This document shows, piece by piece, positions 37,193 through 46,969 of a stretch of 64,000 nt of DNA. Location of the stretch: NCBI GenBank assembly GCA_000342265.1, contig CP004348.1, positions 1,302,001 through 1,366,000 of the forward strand. The letters run 5' to 3'. Position numbers and translations under genes: made by a program. Under the pieces are notes generated by a model. That model had not been told where the DNA came from and ran no database searches. It was given only the letters and a program-made list of their open reading frames with translations. Numbering within the stretch: position 1 is the stretch's first letter; each line of letters opens with the position of its first letter. The DNA comes from a beta proteobacterium CB. GTDB lineage: Bacteria > Pseudomonadota > Gammaproteobacteria > Burkholderiales > Burkholderiaceae.

Positions 37193-38491
37193 TTAATGGA
37201 ACTGCTCTTCCTCTGTAGAACCAGTCAATGCTGTTACTGAAGACTTGCCACCCTGAATCACAGTAGTTACATCATCGAAGTAACCAGTACCAACCTCTTG
37301 CTGATGCGATACGAATGTATAACCACGATCACGAGCAGCGAATTCTGGCTCTTGTACTTTCTCGATATAAGCAGTCATACCGCGCTGCATGTAGTCTTGT
37401 GCCAAGTCGAACATGTTGTACCACATGGAGTGAATACCAGCCAATGTGATGAACTGATACTTGTAACCCATCGCACCTAATTCACGCTGGAACTTCGCAA
37501 TCGTTGCATCGTCCAAGTTCTTCTTCCAATTGAAAGATGGTGAGCAGTTGTAGGCCAACATCTTGCCAGGGAACTTCGCACGAATTGCTTCAGCGAACTG
37601 ACGGGCAAACTCCAAGTCAGGCGTACCTGTTTCACACCAAACCATATCAGCATAAGCAGCGTATGCCAAACCACGGGAAATCGCTTGATCCAAGCCCTTA
37701 CGTGTTTTGTAAAAGCCTTCTGGAGTGCGCTCGCCTGTCAAAAATGGCTTGTCATTTGCATCGTAATCAGAAGTTAACAGGTCAGCAGCTTCAGCATCGG
37801 TACGAGCCAAAATGATAGTTGAGACACCCATTACGTCAGCAGCTAAACGAGCAGAAATCAACTTCTGCACTGACTCAGATGTCGGCAGCAATACCTTGCC
37901 TCCCAAGTGACCACACTTCTTAACAGAAGATAATTGGTCTTCGAAGTGAACACCAGCAGCGCCCTGCTTGATCAATGCTTTACTTAATTCAAATGCATTC
38001 AATACGCCACCGAAGCCTGCTTCAGCATCAGCAACGATTGGAGCGAAGTACTCAATATAGCCAGGGTCACCCTTGTTAATACCTTTGGCGGTTTGAATTT
38101 CATCAGCACGTTGGAATGAGTTATTAATGCGCTCAACCATCTTCGGAACTGAGTCAACTGGATACAAAGATTGGTCTGGATACATCGCCGCGTAAGAGTT
38201 ACCATCAGCAGCAACTTGCCAACCTGACAAGTAGATTGCCTGAACGCCAGCCTTAACCTGCTGCATAGCTTGTCCACCAGTCAAAGCTCCTAAACAGTTA
38301 ACGTAAGCCTCGTTGTTAACCAATTCCCAAAGACGCTCTGCACCATGCTTAGCCAATGTGTGCTCAATCTTCAGGGAACCACGGAGACGTACAACGTCCT
38401 CGGCCGTGTAACCACGAGTAATACCCTTCCAGCGTGGATTGGTATCCCAGTCTTTTTGTAATGCTGCGATTTCTGCTTTGCGATCTGCCAT
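37193..38491 (-). CDS. aceA: Isocitrate lyase
   Basis: The glyoxylate-cycle enzyme splits isocitrate into glyoxylate and succinate and allows growth on acetate or fatty acids, including PHB-derived acyl units. The 432-residue protein has the catalytic signature [30 protein letters not shown] and the C-terminal EEEQFH. Malate synthase is not adjacent. It has a long upstream region of 269 bases with repeated palindromic motifs. Confidence 0.97.
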   Translation of the reverse strand: MADRKAEIAALQKDWDTNPRWKGITRGYTAEDVVRLRGSLKIEHTLAKHGAERLWELVNNEAYVNCLGALTGGQAMQQVKAGVQAIYLSGWQVAADGNSYAAMYPDQSLYPVDSVPKMVERINNSFQRADEIQTAKGINKGDPGYIEYFAPIVADAEAGFGGVLNAFELSKALIKQGAAGVHFEDQLSSVKKCGHLGGKVLLPTSESVQKLISARLAADVMGVSTIILARTDAEAADLLTSDYDANDKPFLTGERTPEGFYKTRKGLDQAISRGLAYAAYADMVWCETGTPDLEFARQFAEAIRAKFPGKMLAYNCSPSFNWKKNLDDATIAKFQRELGAMGYKYQFITLAGIHSMWYNMFDLAQDYMQRGMTAYIEKVQEPEFAARDRGYTFVSHQQEVGTGYFDDVTTVIQGGKSSVTALTGSTEEEQFH

Positions 38492-38648
38492 GTTTTTCTC
38501 CCTAAGTTAAACAAGTACTTCGAATATTTAGACATTCAAGTCTTATGTCTTATATAAGAGTTTAAGGATCTGCAAAAAGCATGCAAGAATTATTTCAATG
38601 TTTAATGAAAATAATTAATTCAATTAATTCAATAACTTATATATTATT

Positions 38649-38663
38649 TTTTGCATTATGAAA
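38649..38663. promoter_or_regulatory. Palindromic motif, copy 1, upstream of aceA
   Basis: TTTTGCATTATGAAA matches copy 2 at 38733-38747 (TTTCACATTATGAAA) in 13 of 15 positions. It lies about 158 bases before the aceA start. The TTT-N-CATTA-N-GAAA shape resembles sites of IclR-type regulators, but the bound protein is unknown. Confidence 0.4.
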
Positions 38664-38725
38664 TGACAATCCAAGAGGCGAGAGAGAGCCCAAGGAGAAA
38701 TGTTGCACTGCATTTTGCGTATGGG

Positions 38726-38754
38726 AATGTCTTTTCACATTATGAAAAGACATT
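38726..38754. promoter_or_regulatory. Long inverted repeat containing motif copy 2, between aceA and the MFS gene
   Basis: Perfect arms AATGTCTTTTCA (38726-38737) and TGAAAAGACATT (38743-38754) with the five-base centre CATTA. It begins seven bases after the MFS gene end on the minus strand and lies upstream of aceA. There is no T tract on either side, so it fits an operator better than a terminator, though RNA hairpin protection of the MFS mRNA end is possible. Confidence 0.5.
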
Positions 38755-38760
38755 TGGCCT

Positions 38761-39999
38761 TTAAGCAGTTTTAGGCTTACCGATTGAGGCGACCTTAAAT
38801 CCCGTCAAGATAATCATGAGCTGCAGAAGTGCTACGCCAATGAATAAGAGCTTTGGCAAGCCAATATCCAAAAAGATCCCAAAGATTAAGGGACTTAGAG
38901 CGGCACCTAGATCGATACCAGAGTACACAATGCCGTAGACCCTCCCCGATGACCCAGACGGTGTCGCTGAACGAATCATGAGATCGCGGGATGGTGCTGC
39001 AATGCCTAAGCCAAGTCCAATCACAATAAATGCAATGATGATTAATTCAACAGGCACTAAACCGGTGGCCAATAAAAGACCCATCACGATATTGACGGTA
39101 AAACAGATCGTAATAATGCGCTCTGGTACTTTTAATTTAGTGGCTAGATAACCACCCAGAAGCATGCCCCCAGCGCCACCCATAGACATGAGTGTTAAGT
39201 AATAATTACCGGAACTCACGGCAATGTCATAGATTTTAAGAAGTGCTGTTGGTGCAAATGATTGCAAGCCGGTCGTTGCAGCCATACTAAAGAAAAAGAA
39301 AATCCAACAAAGCCAAACAACGGGCAACTTCAAAAAGCCAAAAGTACTCATTGGCGCACCACCAGGATTGCTTTGGGCATGGCTGGCCTGCGATTCTTCC
39401 CGTCTTGCATGGACGTCGTCAATTAAGCGCGCCCTTCCAATCCATAGGATTAATAAGATCAGAGCTTCAAGCACTGCCGCAGATAGAAATGCGATCCGCC
39501 AATCAGCAATGCTTGCTACCGCCACCATGAAGGCTGGGGCTGCAGCCCACCCGATATAGCCCGTTACCCCATGAATGGAGTAAGCGTAAGGCAAATTTGG
39601 CGGGGAAATTTTGTGATTGATCAGTGTGTAATCGACTGGATGAAAAACGCCGTTGCCACAGCCTGCAATCACTGCACCAAGTACCAGCATGGCATAACCA
39701 TTGCTTTGCGAATAAGTGAGCGCAGCCAGTGCAAGTAGACCCACACCGGCAAACAGTACTGGGCGAGCCCCAATGCGATCGACTAAAAATCCAGATGCTG
39801 CTTGAACAATGCAGGAGACCACAAAGAAGATGGTCATGAGCAGACCCAGCTCAGCATAGTTAAAACCAAACTCCGCCTTTAACCATGGGAACATGGGCGG
39901 CAGAATCAAGTGAAAGAAATGGGAGCTGCCGTGAGCCAGGCTAATGAGACCAACAACCCGGACATCACTGGCGCGCCTACTTATCAGGGCGTCAGTCAT
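38761..39999 (-). CDS. Major facilitator superfamily transporter
   Basis: The 412-residue protein has 12 predicted helices, with the loop 2-3 motif GFLVDRIGARPVLFAG typical of MFS, and a fosmidomycin-resistance-like N-terminus (LAHGSSHFFHLILPPMFPWL). Several betaproteobacterial relatives are annotated as fosmidomycin or sugar-type exporters; the substrate cannot be read from sequence. It sits alone on the minus strand between aceA and clpB. Confidence 0.85.
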   Translation of the reverse strand: MTDALISRRASDVRVVGLISLAHGSSHFFHLILPPMFPWLKAEFGFNYAELGLLMTIFFVVSCIVQAASGFLVDRIGARPVLFAGVGLLALAALTYSQSNGYAMLVLGAVIAGCGNGVFHPVDYTLINHKISPPNLPYAYSIHGVTGYIGWAAAPAFMVAVASIADWRIAFLSAAVLEALILLILWIGRARLIDDVHARREESQASHAQSNPGGAPMSTFGFLKLPVVWLCWIFFFFSMAATTGLQSFAPTALLKIYDIAVSSGNYYLTLMSMGGAGGMLLGGYLATKLKVPERIITICFTVNIVMGLLLATGLVPVELIIIAFIVIGLGLGIAAPSRDLMIRSATPSGSSGRVYGIVYSGIDLGAALSPLIFGIFLDIGLPKLLFIGVALLQLMIILTGFKVASIGKPKTA

Positions 40000-40047
40000 G
40001 TGCCGAGTTTACTGGTGCAGAGAAATTCCTGCTGAAATAAAGCGGTA

Positions 40048-42642
40048 TTACTTACTAAAGCTGAAATCGCCGTTCTTATCGACGCCCACAGGAACGGTGT
40101 CCTTAGGACCAAACTTGCCTTCCAAAATCATCTTGGATACTGGGTTCTCGATATATTGCTGAATCGCACGCTTCAGCGGCCTTGCTCCAAATACAGGATC
40201 AAAACCGACCTCTGCAATCTTGCTCAGGGCAGCATCACTGACCTCCATCTGCATATCAACCTTTGCCAAACGATCTGACAAGTTCTTCAGCAAGATCTTC
40301 GCAATATTCGCTATATTGCCTTTATCTAAACCATGGAACACCACGATCTCATCAATACGATTGAGAAACTCAGGACGGAAGTGATTCTTCAACTCTTCAA
40401 ATACTGCATCCTTGATTTCGGATTGCTTCTTATCCGTCATGGACTGGATGAGATGCGAGCCGATATTGCTGGTCATCACGATCACTGTATTCTTAAAGTC
40501 CACAGTACGACCTTGACCATCGGTTAGGCGGCCATCGTCTAAGACCTGCAAGAGTACGTTAAAGACATCTGGGTGTGCTTTTTCAATCTCATCAAACAAG
40601 ATAACGCTATACGGATGGCGACGTACTTGTTCGGTTAAGTAACCACCCTCTTCGTAACCTACATAGCCTGGAGGCGCACCGATTAAACGAGCTACGCTGT
40701 GCTTCTCCATGAACTCACTCATGTCGATACGAATGAGGTGATCCTCACTATCGAATAAGAAACCAGCCAAGGCTTTGCAGAGCTCAGTCTTGCCGACACC
40801 AGTTGGCCCTAAAAATAAGAATGAGCCATAAGGGCGATTCTCTTCAGCAAGACCAGCACGGGAACGACGAATGGCATCCGATACCGCACGAATAGCTTCC
40901 TCTTGACCAACCACACGCTTATGCAGGAGCTCTTCCATTTTCAGCAACTTATCGCGCTCACCCTGCATCATCTTTGATACCGGAATACCTGTGGCACGTG
41001 AGACTACCTCTGCAATCTCTTCTGCGCCTACCTGCGTACGCAAGAGTTTATTTTTGACTACGCCATCTTTATCACCCTTTGCTTCGGCAGCAGCAGCAGA
41101 TTTAAGCTTCGCCTCGAGCTCAGGTAATTTTCCATATTGCAATTCAGCAACTTGCTCTAACTTGCCTTCGCGTTGCAACTTGGCAATATCTGCGCGCACT
41201 TTTTCAATTTCTTCCTTAAGATGAGCGGCGCCCAATACTGCGCCTTTTTCTGCCTTCCAGATTTCTTCTAGGTCAGCGTATTCGGCACCAAGGCGCTTGA
41301 TCTCGTCTTCAATCAGACTAAGGCGTTTTTGTGATGCTTCATCTTTTTCCTTCTTCACTGCTTCGCGCTCAATCTTGAGCTGAATCAGACGACGCTCAAG
41401 CTTGTCCATCACCTCCGGCTTAGAGTCAATTTCCATCCGAATACGTGAACCAGCCTCATCAATCAGATCGATTGCCTTATCTGGCAAGAAGCGATCGGTA
41501 ATGTAGCGATGAGATAACTCTGCTGCCGCAACAATTGCTGGGTCAGTAATCTCAATACCATGGTGGAGCTCGTAACGCTCTTGTAAGCCACGCAAGATGG
41601 CAATAGTTGCCTCTACACTCGGCTCTTCCACCATGACTTTTTGGAAGCGACGCTCGAGTGCTGGATCTTTCTCAATGTACTTGCGGTACTCATCTAAAGT
41701 AGTTGCACCGATGCAATGCAATTCGCCACGCGCTAAGGCAGGCTTAAGCATATTGCCGGCATCCATCGCACCATCACCCTTACCGGCGCCAACCATCGTA
41801 TGAATCTCATCGATAAAGATGATGGTTTGGCCTTCGTCTTTAGCGACATCGCTCAGAACAGCCTTTAGACGTTCTTCGAATTCACCACGGTATTTGGCGC
41901 CAGCTAATAACAAAGCCATATCCAAAACAAGAACGCGCTTGTTCTTCAGAGTTTCAGGAACTTCGCCATTAATAATGCGCTGGGCTAGACCCTCCACGAT
42001 GGCCGTCTTACCCACACCTGGCTCACCAATTAGCACTGGATTGTTCTTGCCGCGACGCTGCAAGATCTGAATGGTGCGACGAATTTCATCATCGCGACCA
42101 ATCACAGGATCGAGCTTACCCATGCGGGCACGCTCAGTTAAATCCACGGTGTATTTCTTTAAAGCTTCACGTTGACCTTCAGCATCTGCACTATTCACTG
42201 ATTCTCCTCCGCGTACTAAATCAATAGCCGCCTCTAACGATTTCCGATTTAAACCATTCTCACGAGCAATCTTGCCGAGCTCACCCTTGTCATCCGCTAC
42301 CACCAGCAAGAAGAGCTCGCCAGCAATAAATTGATCATTGCGCTTATTGGCTTCTTTCTCGCATAAGTTAAGCCAGTTACTTAAATCACGACCGACCTGA
42401 ACCTCGCCACTAGTGCCCTGCACTTCTGGGAGGTTGCTAATTAGCTTCTCAGTTGCCTTCTCAAGACCGGGTACGTTAACGCCAGCACGAGTTAATAAGC
42501 TCTTGGCGCCACCATCTGAGTCACGCAACATTGCCAGCAATAAATGGGCTGGCTCGATGTATTGATTGTCTTTTGCCAAAGCAAGGCTTTGCGCCTCGCT
42601 GAGCGCCTCTTGAAACTTCGTAGTTAATTTATCTATTCTCAT
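40048..42642 (-). CDS. clpB: ATP-dependent disaggregase ClpB
   Basis: The 864-residue chaperone resolves protein aggregates with DnaK. It has the N-terminal Clp repeat domain, first ATPase with Walker [19 protein letters not shown], the coiled-coil middle domain (around residues 410-525, which separates ClpB from ClpA and ClpC), and the second ATPase with [17 protein letters not shown] heat-shock promoter lies directly upstream. Confidence 0.97.
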   Translation of the reverse strand: MRIDKLTTKFQEALSEAQSLALAKDNQYIEPAHLLLAMLRDSDGGAKSLLTRAGVNVPGLEKATEKLISNLPEVQGTSGEVQVGRDLSNWLNLCEKEANKRNDQFIAGELFLLVVADDKGELGKIARENGLNRKSLEAAIDLVRGGESVNSADAEGQREALKKYTVDLTERARMGKLDPVIGRDDEIRRTIQILQRRGKNNPVLIGEPGVGKTAIVEGLAQRIINGEVPETLKNKRVLVLDMALLLAGAKYRGEFEERLKAVLSDVAKDEGQTIIFIDEIHTMVGAGKGDGAMDAGNMLKPALARGELHCIGATTLDEYRKYIEKDPALERRFQKVMVEEPSVEATIAILRGLQERYELHHGIEITDPAIVAAAELSHRYITDRFLPDKAIDLIDEAGSRIRMEIDSKPEVMDKLERRLIQLKIEREAVKKEKDEASQKRLSLIEDEIKRLGAEYADLEEIWKAEKGAVLGAAHLKEEIEKVRADIAKLQREGKLEQVAELQYGKLPELEAKLKSAAAAEAKGDKDGVVKNKLLRTQVGAEEIAEVVSRATGIPVSKMMQGERDKLLKMEELLHKRVVGQEEAIRAVSDAIRRSRAGLAEENRPYGSFLFLGPTGVGKTELCKALAGFLFDSEDHLIRIDMSEFMEKHSVARLIGAPPGYVGYEEGGYLTEQVRRHPYSVILFDEIEKAHPDVFNVLLQVLDDGRLTDGQGRTVDFKNTVIVMTSNIGSHLIQSMTDKKQSEIKDAVFEELKNHFRPEFLNRIDEIVVFHGLDKGNIANIAKILLKNLSDRLAKVDMQMEVSDAALSKIAEVGFDPVFGARPLKRAIQQYIENPVSKMILEGKFGPKDTVPVGVDKNGDFSFSK

Positions 42643-42692
42643 TTTGAAAGTCCTATCTACCTGAACTGTTTCTGTACATTTCTATCTATAGA

Positions 42693-42720
42693 ATATAGGG
42701 GCATTCTTTGCAATTTCAAG
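42693..42720 (-). promoter_or_regulatory. Sigma-32 heat-shock promoter of clpB
   Basis: On the minus strand the -35 element CTTGAAA is followed, after 12 bases, by the -10 element CCCCTATAT, close to the sigma-32 consensus (CTTGAA, 13-17 bases, CCCCATNT). It lies about 50 bases before the clpB start. Confidence 0.88.
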
Positions 42721-42757
42721 TGTTTTGACCCCATTTTTTAAGCGAACCTACCTAATT

Positions 42758-43000
42758 TTGACCTGGCTTGTTTACCTACTAGAATGCTCTGATGGTAGCT
42801 ATTACGCTGGGATTACCAATCGCCTAGAGCATCGCTTGGCGGCTCATAATTCGGGGGAAGGCGCTCGTTATACGAGGGCTCGTAGACCAGTTGTCCTTTT
42901 GGCCACCCAAGAGCACCCCGATCGATCTGAAGCCTCCAAAGCCGAAGCTAGATTGAAGAAGTTACCCAGATCAGAAAAATTAGGGTTTTTTGAAACCTAG
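42758..43000 (+). CDS. Small GIY-YIG domain protein (YhbQ/UPF0213-like)
   Basis: I start at the TTG at 42758, giving MTWLVYLLECSDGSYYAGIT, since members begin in this way and no ATG exists in the frame; an earlier TTG at 42725 would add 11 residues. The 80-residue protein has the GIY-YIG core (VYLLECSDGSYYAG) with the Arg and conserved HNSGEGARYTRARRPV. Likely a nuclease acting on nucleic acids, role unknown. It is divergent from clpB. Confidence 0.8.
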   Translation: MTWLVYLLECSDGSYYAGITNRLEHRLAAHNSGEGARYTRARRPVVLLATQEHPDRSEASKAEARLKKLPRSEKLGFFET

Positions 43001-43014
43001 AATATAGATTCAGT

Positions 43015-44424
43015 TTATGCGGGGCTCTTGAGCATCAAAGGAATCACTTGGCTCTTGAAACCTCCTGCTAGCGCTTTTTTCAGGATCTTGTAAATATCCA
43101 GATCAAATTCAGCCTCCCCGGAATCGGCCAATTCATATAGCTCCTCCTCGTTAATCGCCGTACCTAAGTAACGCCAGCGGTCAACTACGTGCATATGACC
43201 CGCCTCTTTGATGGCAACAGGTCCTTGATAGGGCCAGACTTGTACCTGAAATAACTCCAATGCAGTCTTCAACTGAAGATTATGTAACTCGATTGGGGAG
43301 TGACCGATACAAGCACCCCCACATTGCTTTACCTGATAACCAAAGCAAGCCTTACCCTCAACACGCTTCTCCAAGCCCAGAAGAGCCTCGCACAGACGAT
43401 ATTTTTTAGCTATTGCCTTGAGATAAGCGTTAGCCTCTCTTTTGCTATAGAACAAGCCAAATAAGTTTTCTTGAATTCCAGGATCTAATTCACGATGGCC
43501 AACGAGTTGTGGACATAGCACGCCAAACTCATCTAACTCCAATTTCCAAGCGCAGAGATCCTTGGAGCGACGTAATTTAATGTTCATGCTGGGCATGCGC
43601 TCTTTAATGAGCTGCGACTCTAAAATTAGCGCGCCTAATTCCCCGCTGGTTTCAATCCAATCGATATCTCTTACTTGTAAAGAGAGTTTCATCTCCTTGC
43701 GCAAACTCAGTGCACCTTGAAAATGTCCCATCACCCTGCTGCGCAATGAAATACTCTTGCCAATATAGAGCGGAACCTGATTCTCGCCATAAAAAATATA
43801 GCAGCCTGGCTTTTCTGGAATCGAGTCAACCAAGGCTTTATCAATATTAGGTGGCAAGCTTGCGTTTCCGATAAGCTGGTTCACTGCTTTAAGCAAAGCC
43901 TCGCGCCCTAGCTTTGCTTCGCATACGCGCCAAAACTGGAGCAGTAAATCCGCATCCCCAAGCGCTCGATGCCGCGAGCTAATCTTAAGACCATGCGCGC
44001 TGATGATGGTGTCAAGATTGTGTCTAGCCTGCTCCGGGAATAGCAGCCTAGAGAGCTTCACAGTACAAAGTACTTTAGGCTTGAAGTCGATACCTATACG
44101 CTTAAAAGATGCTTTCAAAAATCCGTAATCGAATCGGGCGTTATGGGCTACAAAAATCTTACCCTCAAGCTCTCGCGCGATCTCTGTTGCCAAACCCTCA
44201 AAGGGGGGCTGCTTGCTCACCATCTCCGGACGGATGCCGGTTAAGACTTGTATATTTTGCGGGATAAATGTCTGAGGATTAATAAGACTTTCCCAAGTCT
44301 CTACCTGATCATGAATCAGGGATTTGATGCCTACCTCAGTAATTCGATCACGCTCAAAATGGGAGCCTGTTGTCTCAATATCAACAAAAGCTAGTGGAGG
44401 ATATTCATGAGCATCTGATGACAT
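43015..44424 (-). CDS. DnaQ-like exonuclease fused to a UvrC/Cho-like GIY-YIG nuclease
   Basis: The 469-residue protein starts at 44424 (MSSDAHEYPPLAFVDIETTG); the longer frame overlaps the TPR gene. Residues 10-175 form a DEDDh 3'-5' exonuclease (FVDIETTG, HNARFDYGFL, HRALGDADLLLQF). Residues 205-300 form a GIY-YIG domain (CYIFYGENQVPLYIGKSISL). The rest resembles the Cho region with CFGYQVKQCGGACIGHS. This fusion occurs in several betaproteobacteria and may take part in nucleotide excision repair, replacing or adding to UvrC cuts. Confidence 0.88.
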   Translation of the reverse strand: MSSDAHEYPPLAFVDIETTGSHFERDRITEVGIKSLIHDQVETWESLINPQTFIPQNIQVLTGIRPEMVSKQPPFEGLATEIARELEGKIFVAHNARFDYGFLKASFKRIGIDFKPKVLCTVKLSRLLFPEQARHNLDTIISAHGLKISSRHRALGDADLLLQFWRVCEAKLGREALLKAVNQLIGNASLPPNIDKALVDSIPEKPGCYIFYGENQVPLYIGKSISLRSRVMGHFQGALSLRKEMKLSLQVRDIDWIETSGELGALILESQLIKERMPSMNIKLRRSKDLCAWKLELDEFGVLCPQLVGHRELDPGIQENLFGLFYSKREANAYLKAIAKKYRLCEALLGLEKRVEGKACFGYQVKQCGGACIGHSPIELHNLQLKTALELFQVQVWPYQGPVAIKEAGHMHVVDRWRYLGTAINEEELYELADSGEAEFDLDIYKILKKALAGGFKSQVIPLMLKSPA

Positions 44425-44437
44425 AAGATACGAAGAA

Positions 44438-44908
44438 TTACTTTTTACCTTGATACCGAGCAATGCTCGCCTTAAGGTCACTGTACTCTTCACAGCCAAA
44501 CAGGCAGGCCTTATCTAATCTGACTAACATAGCCTCAGCCCCGGGCAAGTCTTTTTTCATCAAAAGTAACTCACCGTAATACTCTAAAGCTGCCCTATGA
44601 CTTGGATCAATTTTCAGGGCTGCTTGGTAATACTTTTCAGATGACACTAGATCTGGCGGCTGCTTTTTGCGAAGGCTGTATCCCATGAGGTTATTCCAGT
44701 CTGCAGAATTGACTTCGTTCGCGGACTGCAGCTGCTTGAGTGCCTGCTCATAATTATTGGATTTAATGCTACTGCGAGCATTCGTTAGCCAAACAGGGTC
44801 AGATTTGGCGGGAGTACTGTCAGCAGCAACAGAAACTACCCATGGCGCTATTGCGATCATCATGAAGGCAAGTCCTTTGCTAACCACATTCCAGTTCACT
44901 ACCTTCAT
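44438..44908 (-). CDS. Exported TPR-repeat protein
   Basis: The 156-residue protein has a signal peptide (cleavage after about residue 29, near VAADS) and two or three tetratricopeptide units, seen in YEQALKQLQSANEVNSADWN and EKYYQAALKIDPSHRAALEY. The two Cys in CLFGCEEY near the end may form a disulfide. A periplasmic protein-interaction role is likely; no partner is evident. Confidence 0.75.
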   Translation of the reverse strand: MKVVNWNVVSKGLAFMMIAIAPWVVSVAADSTPAKSDPVWLTNARSSIKSNNYEQALKQLQSANEVNSADWNNLMGYSLRKKQPPDLVSSEKYYQAALKIDPSHRAALEYYGELLLMKKDLPGAEAMLVRLDKACLFGCEEYSDLKASIARYQGKK

Positions 44909-44925
44909 CGTATTAATCCTTATCT

Positions 44926-45492
44926 CTATCCTGCTTTGTGTAGATAGTCGCCAAAACTAAAAATAGAGTTTGGCCCTAACGGAACATCTTCAACTTTTTT
45001 AAAAGGCGCCTTAATTACCCTCTGAACTTCGCCTCTAGATGGTTTTTGCACCCTCAATTCCGCATAGTCAAAGGTCTGTCGCTCTGGGGCAGTTTTAGCC
45101 TCACTAAATCGAGGCACATAATCTTTGATGGTGTAAGAAAGACTCACATTCGCCATGCAACTGAGCATATAAGTCTCCAGAGATTGGTATAACTCACTAG
45201 CGATATCGCAAGCCTCAACCTTGCGCTTTTTGATGTAATTCATGGCCAGTACAACATCTTTGATAGTGACCATTCTGGGATCTTGCAGGAGCGTATAGCC
45301 TCCGTTGCGACCTTTTGTACCCTTGACGATTCCGGCGGCACGCAATGCGCTGAGCAAAAGCTCAATTCTGCTAATAGATAATTTTTGGCGCTGGGCCAAC
45401 TCCAATCCAGTAACCGGATGAACACTACTCGAATGGGTTGCTATATCGACCAAGGTATTTAGCGCGGCTTTCACTGCAGTATTGACGTTCAT
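44926..45492 (-). CDS. Rrf2-family regulator without the iron-sulfur cysteine triad
   Basis: The 188-residue protein has the Rrf2 winged-helix (LELAQRQKLSISRIELLLSA, then KGRNGGYTLLQDP) and resembles IscR in length and layout. In the cluster region only two cysteines 17 residues apart are seen (VEACDIASEL and LSCMANV), not the CX5-CX5-C triad of IscR. The C-terminus carries an extension. It is therefore a paralogue that may sense something else or work without a cluster. Targets unknown; the TPR gene follows after 17 bases. Confidence 0.75.
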   Translation of the reverse strand: MNVNTAVKAALNTLVDIATHSSSVHPVTGLELAQRQKLSISRIELLLSALRAAGIVKGTKGRNGGYTLLQDPRMVTIKDVVLAMNYIKKRKVEACDIASELYQSLETYMLSCMANVSLSYTIKDYVPRFSEAKTAPERQTFDYAELRVQKPSRGEVQRVIKAPFKKVEDVPLGPNSIFSFGDYLHKAG

Positions 45493-45591
45493 GATGAATT
45501 TAGCAAATATATTGAATTAGATTCAGTATCAAGTTGAATGGTTATTTCTGCAGGATGCCAAGCTTTAACCCTGATGAACTTATGGTTGTCA

Positions 45592-46020
45592 TTAACCCAA
45601 ATAAGGCCTCAGCTCAGCCATGAGATTCTTAAATTGCTCACGCCTCAGAAACTGACCAACTTCAACCCTCTGCCCTGTCTGCTCAATAAAAAACACCTTT
45701 TCATGCTCTTCTGGTTGGGAGAGTCTGGCCCAGCGTGTATTGAATTCAATCACAGTCTCTTTATAAGCAATAAACTTTCTCACCAACAACTGGGTGCCAC
45801 TAATTTCGATCGCTTCAAAATCCAAGGCATGACGGCAGTAGATCAAAAAACCGGTGGTGACTGCGGTCAACTCTATAGCGGTAAAGATGAGGATAATTTT
45901 TACACCAGCCAATAAAAACCCGGTGGCCACAGTTAACGAGAGGCAAACCAGGGCGATATAAAACTTGAGCAGTTGACCTGGTGTCAATGCACAATTTCTC
46001 CTCATCTTCCAGATTTTCAT
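45592..46020 (-). CDS. DUF2244 family membrane protein
   Basis: The 142-residue protein has two adjacent transmembrane helices (about residues 18-60) and a soluble C-terminal half with WARLSQPEEHEKVFFIEQTG and VGQFLRREQFKNLMAELR, typical of DUF2244. Such proteins are often near cytochrome oxidase genes; none is here. Function unknown. Confidence 0.75.
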   Translation of the reverse strand: MKIWKMRRNCALTPGQLLKFYIALVCLSLTVATGFLLAGVKIILIFTAIELTAVTTGFLIYCRHALDFEAIEISGTQLLVRKFIAYKETVIEFNTRWARLSQPEEHEKVFFIEQTGQRVEVGQFLRREQFKNLMAELRPYLG

Positions 46021-46056
46021 GATGGAATCCGGGTATCAATAAAGCATGGAGTCTAG

Positions 46057-46206
46057 TTATTGACTAGCTTTAGCTTGCTTAGCCTTCTCAAGCTGGTCAG
46101 CACTGCGCTGCTGAAAATCAACCATGGAGTGATATCCCATCTGGTAGCAAGGGCAATGTTTGCCAAGAATCCAGCGCGCGAGCTTAACTCGTAGTTTTTG
46201 CATCAT
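46057..46206 (-). CDS. Small basic protein of 49 residues, function unknown
   Basis: A strong AGGAG ribosome binding site lies seven bases before the double ATG (MMQKLRVKLARWILGKHCPC). The protein has an amphipathic basic N-terminal half with CPC and an Ala/Lys/Gln-rich tail. The frame is open further upstream, but the ribosome binding site decides this start. Not recognised. Confidence 0.55.
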   Translation of the reverse strand: MMQKLRVKLARWILGKHCPCYQMGYHSMVDFQQRSADQLEKAKQAKASQ

Positions 46207-46317
46207 CTTTATTCTCCTGTGAACAATGACATTTTGGCTTAAATCCAGGATTACTGCTGAGGGTGGCACCAATTCGGGCACTCAGCAAAGTTAACGCAAA
46301 TCCTTTAAATTAAATAC

Positions 46318-46965
46318 ATGACAAAACCTTCTGCAACAGCGAGCTGGATACCCCTTTTTCCCTTGGGAACCACCCTATTTCCGGGCGGCATCATTGCCCT
46401 CAAAATTTTTGAAGCGCGTTACCTGGATATGATGAAACGTTGCTTGCGTGAAAATTCACCTTTCGGGGTTGTGAGCATTCTTGACAGCAAACCAATTGAT
46501 TCAGATGCAAGCGCCCTCGCCAACTTTTCAAATATTGGTACCTTAGCGAAATTGGAGGAATTTGATCCGATTCAGCCTGCACTGTATATGACCAAGTCCT
46601 ATGGAACGCAGCGCTTTCGTGTCTTGAACATCAAGCAAGAAGCTGATGGCTTATGGATGGGTCAAGTTGAATTGATTGATGCTGATCCTCAGATACCATT
46701 ACCAAAAGAACATGAAAAAGTAGCCGCACTGCTTCATGAGATTATTGCTGTCATCAAAAGCGAAGATTTACTGGCGGATGATGCATTCAAAATTCCTGAA
46801 AATTTAGATGATTGCGGGTGGGTCTCTAATCGACTGGCTGAACTTCTACCCCTCCCCCCGGCTCAGAAGAATCACTTGCTCGCCCAGAGCAATCCCAGGA
46901 TCCGACTCGATTTAATTTCAGAGATTATTGAAGACAATGATCTCAGCAATACCATGCTTCATTAA
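46318..46965 (+). CDS. LON substrate-binding domain protein
   Basis: The 215-residue protein is a stand-alone Lon N-terminal (LAN) domain: IPLFPLGTTLFPGGIIALKI at the start, FEARYLDMMKRCLRENSPFG next, then a helical part. It lacks the AAA and protease domains. Stand-alone members have no settled function. The MpaB-like gene starts four bases after its stop. Confidence 0.85.
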   Translation: MTKPSATASWIPLFPLGTTLFPGGIIALKIFEARYLDMMKRCLRENSPFGVVSILDSKPIDSDASALANFSNIGTLAKLEEFDPIQPALYMTKSYGTQRFRVLNIKQEADGLWMGQVELIDADPQIPLPKEHEKVAALLHEIIAVIKSEDLLADDAFKIPENLDDCGWVSNRLAELLPLPPAQKNHLLAQSNPRIRLDLISEIIEDNDLSNTMLH

Positions 46966-46969
46966 AAAT

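Noticed and set aside
45538..45915. Open frame of 125 codons on the plus strand
   Set aside because: Antisense to the DUF2244 gene, whose membrane helices and domain are well formed.
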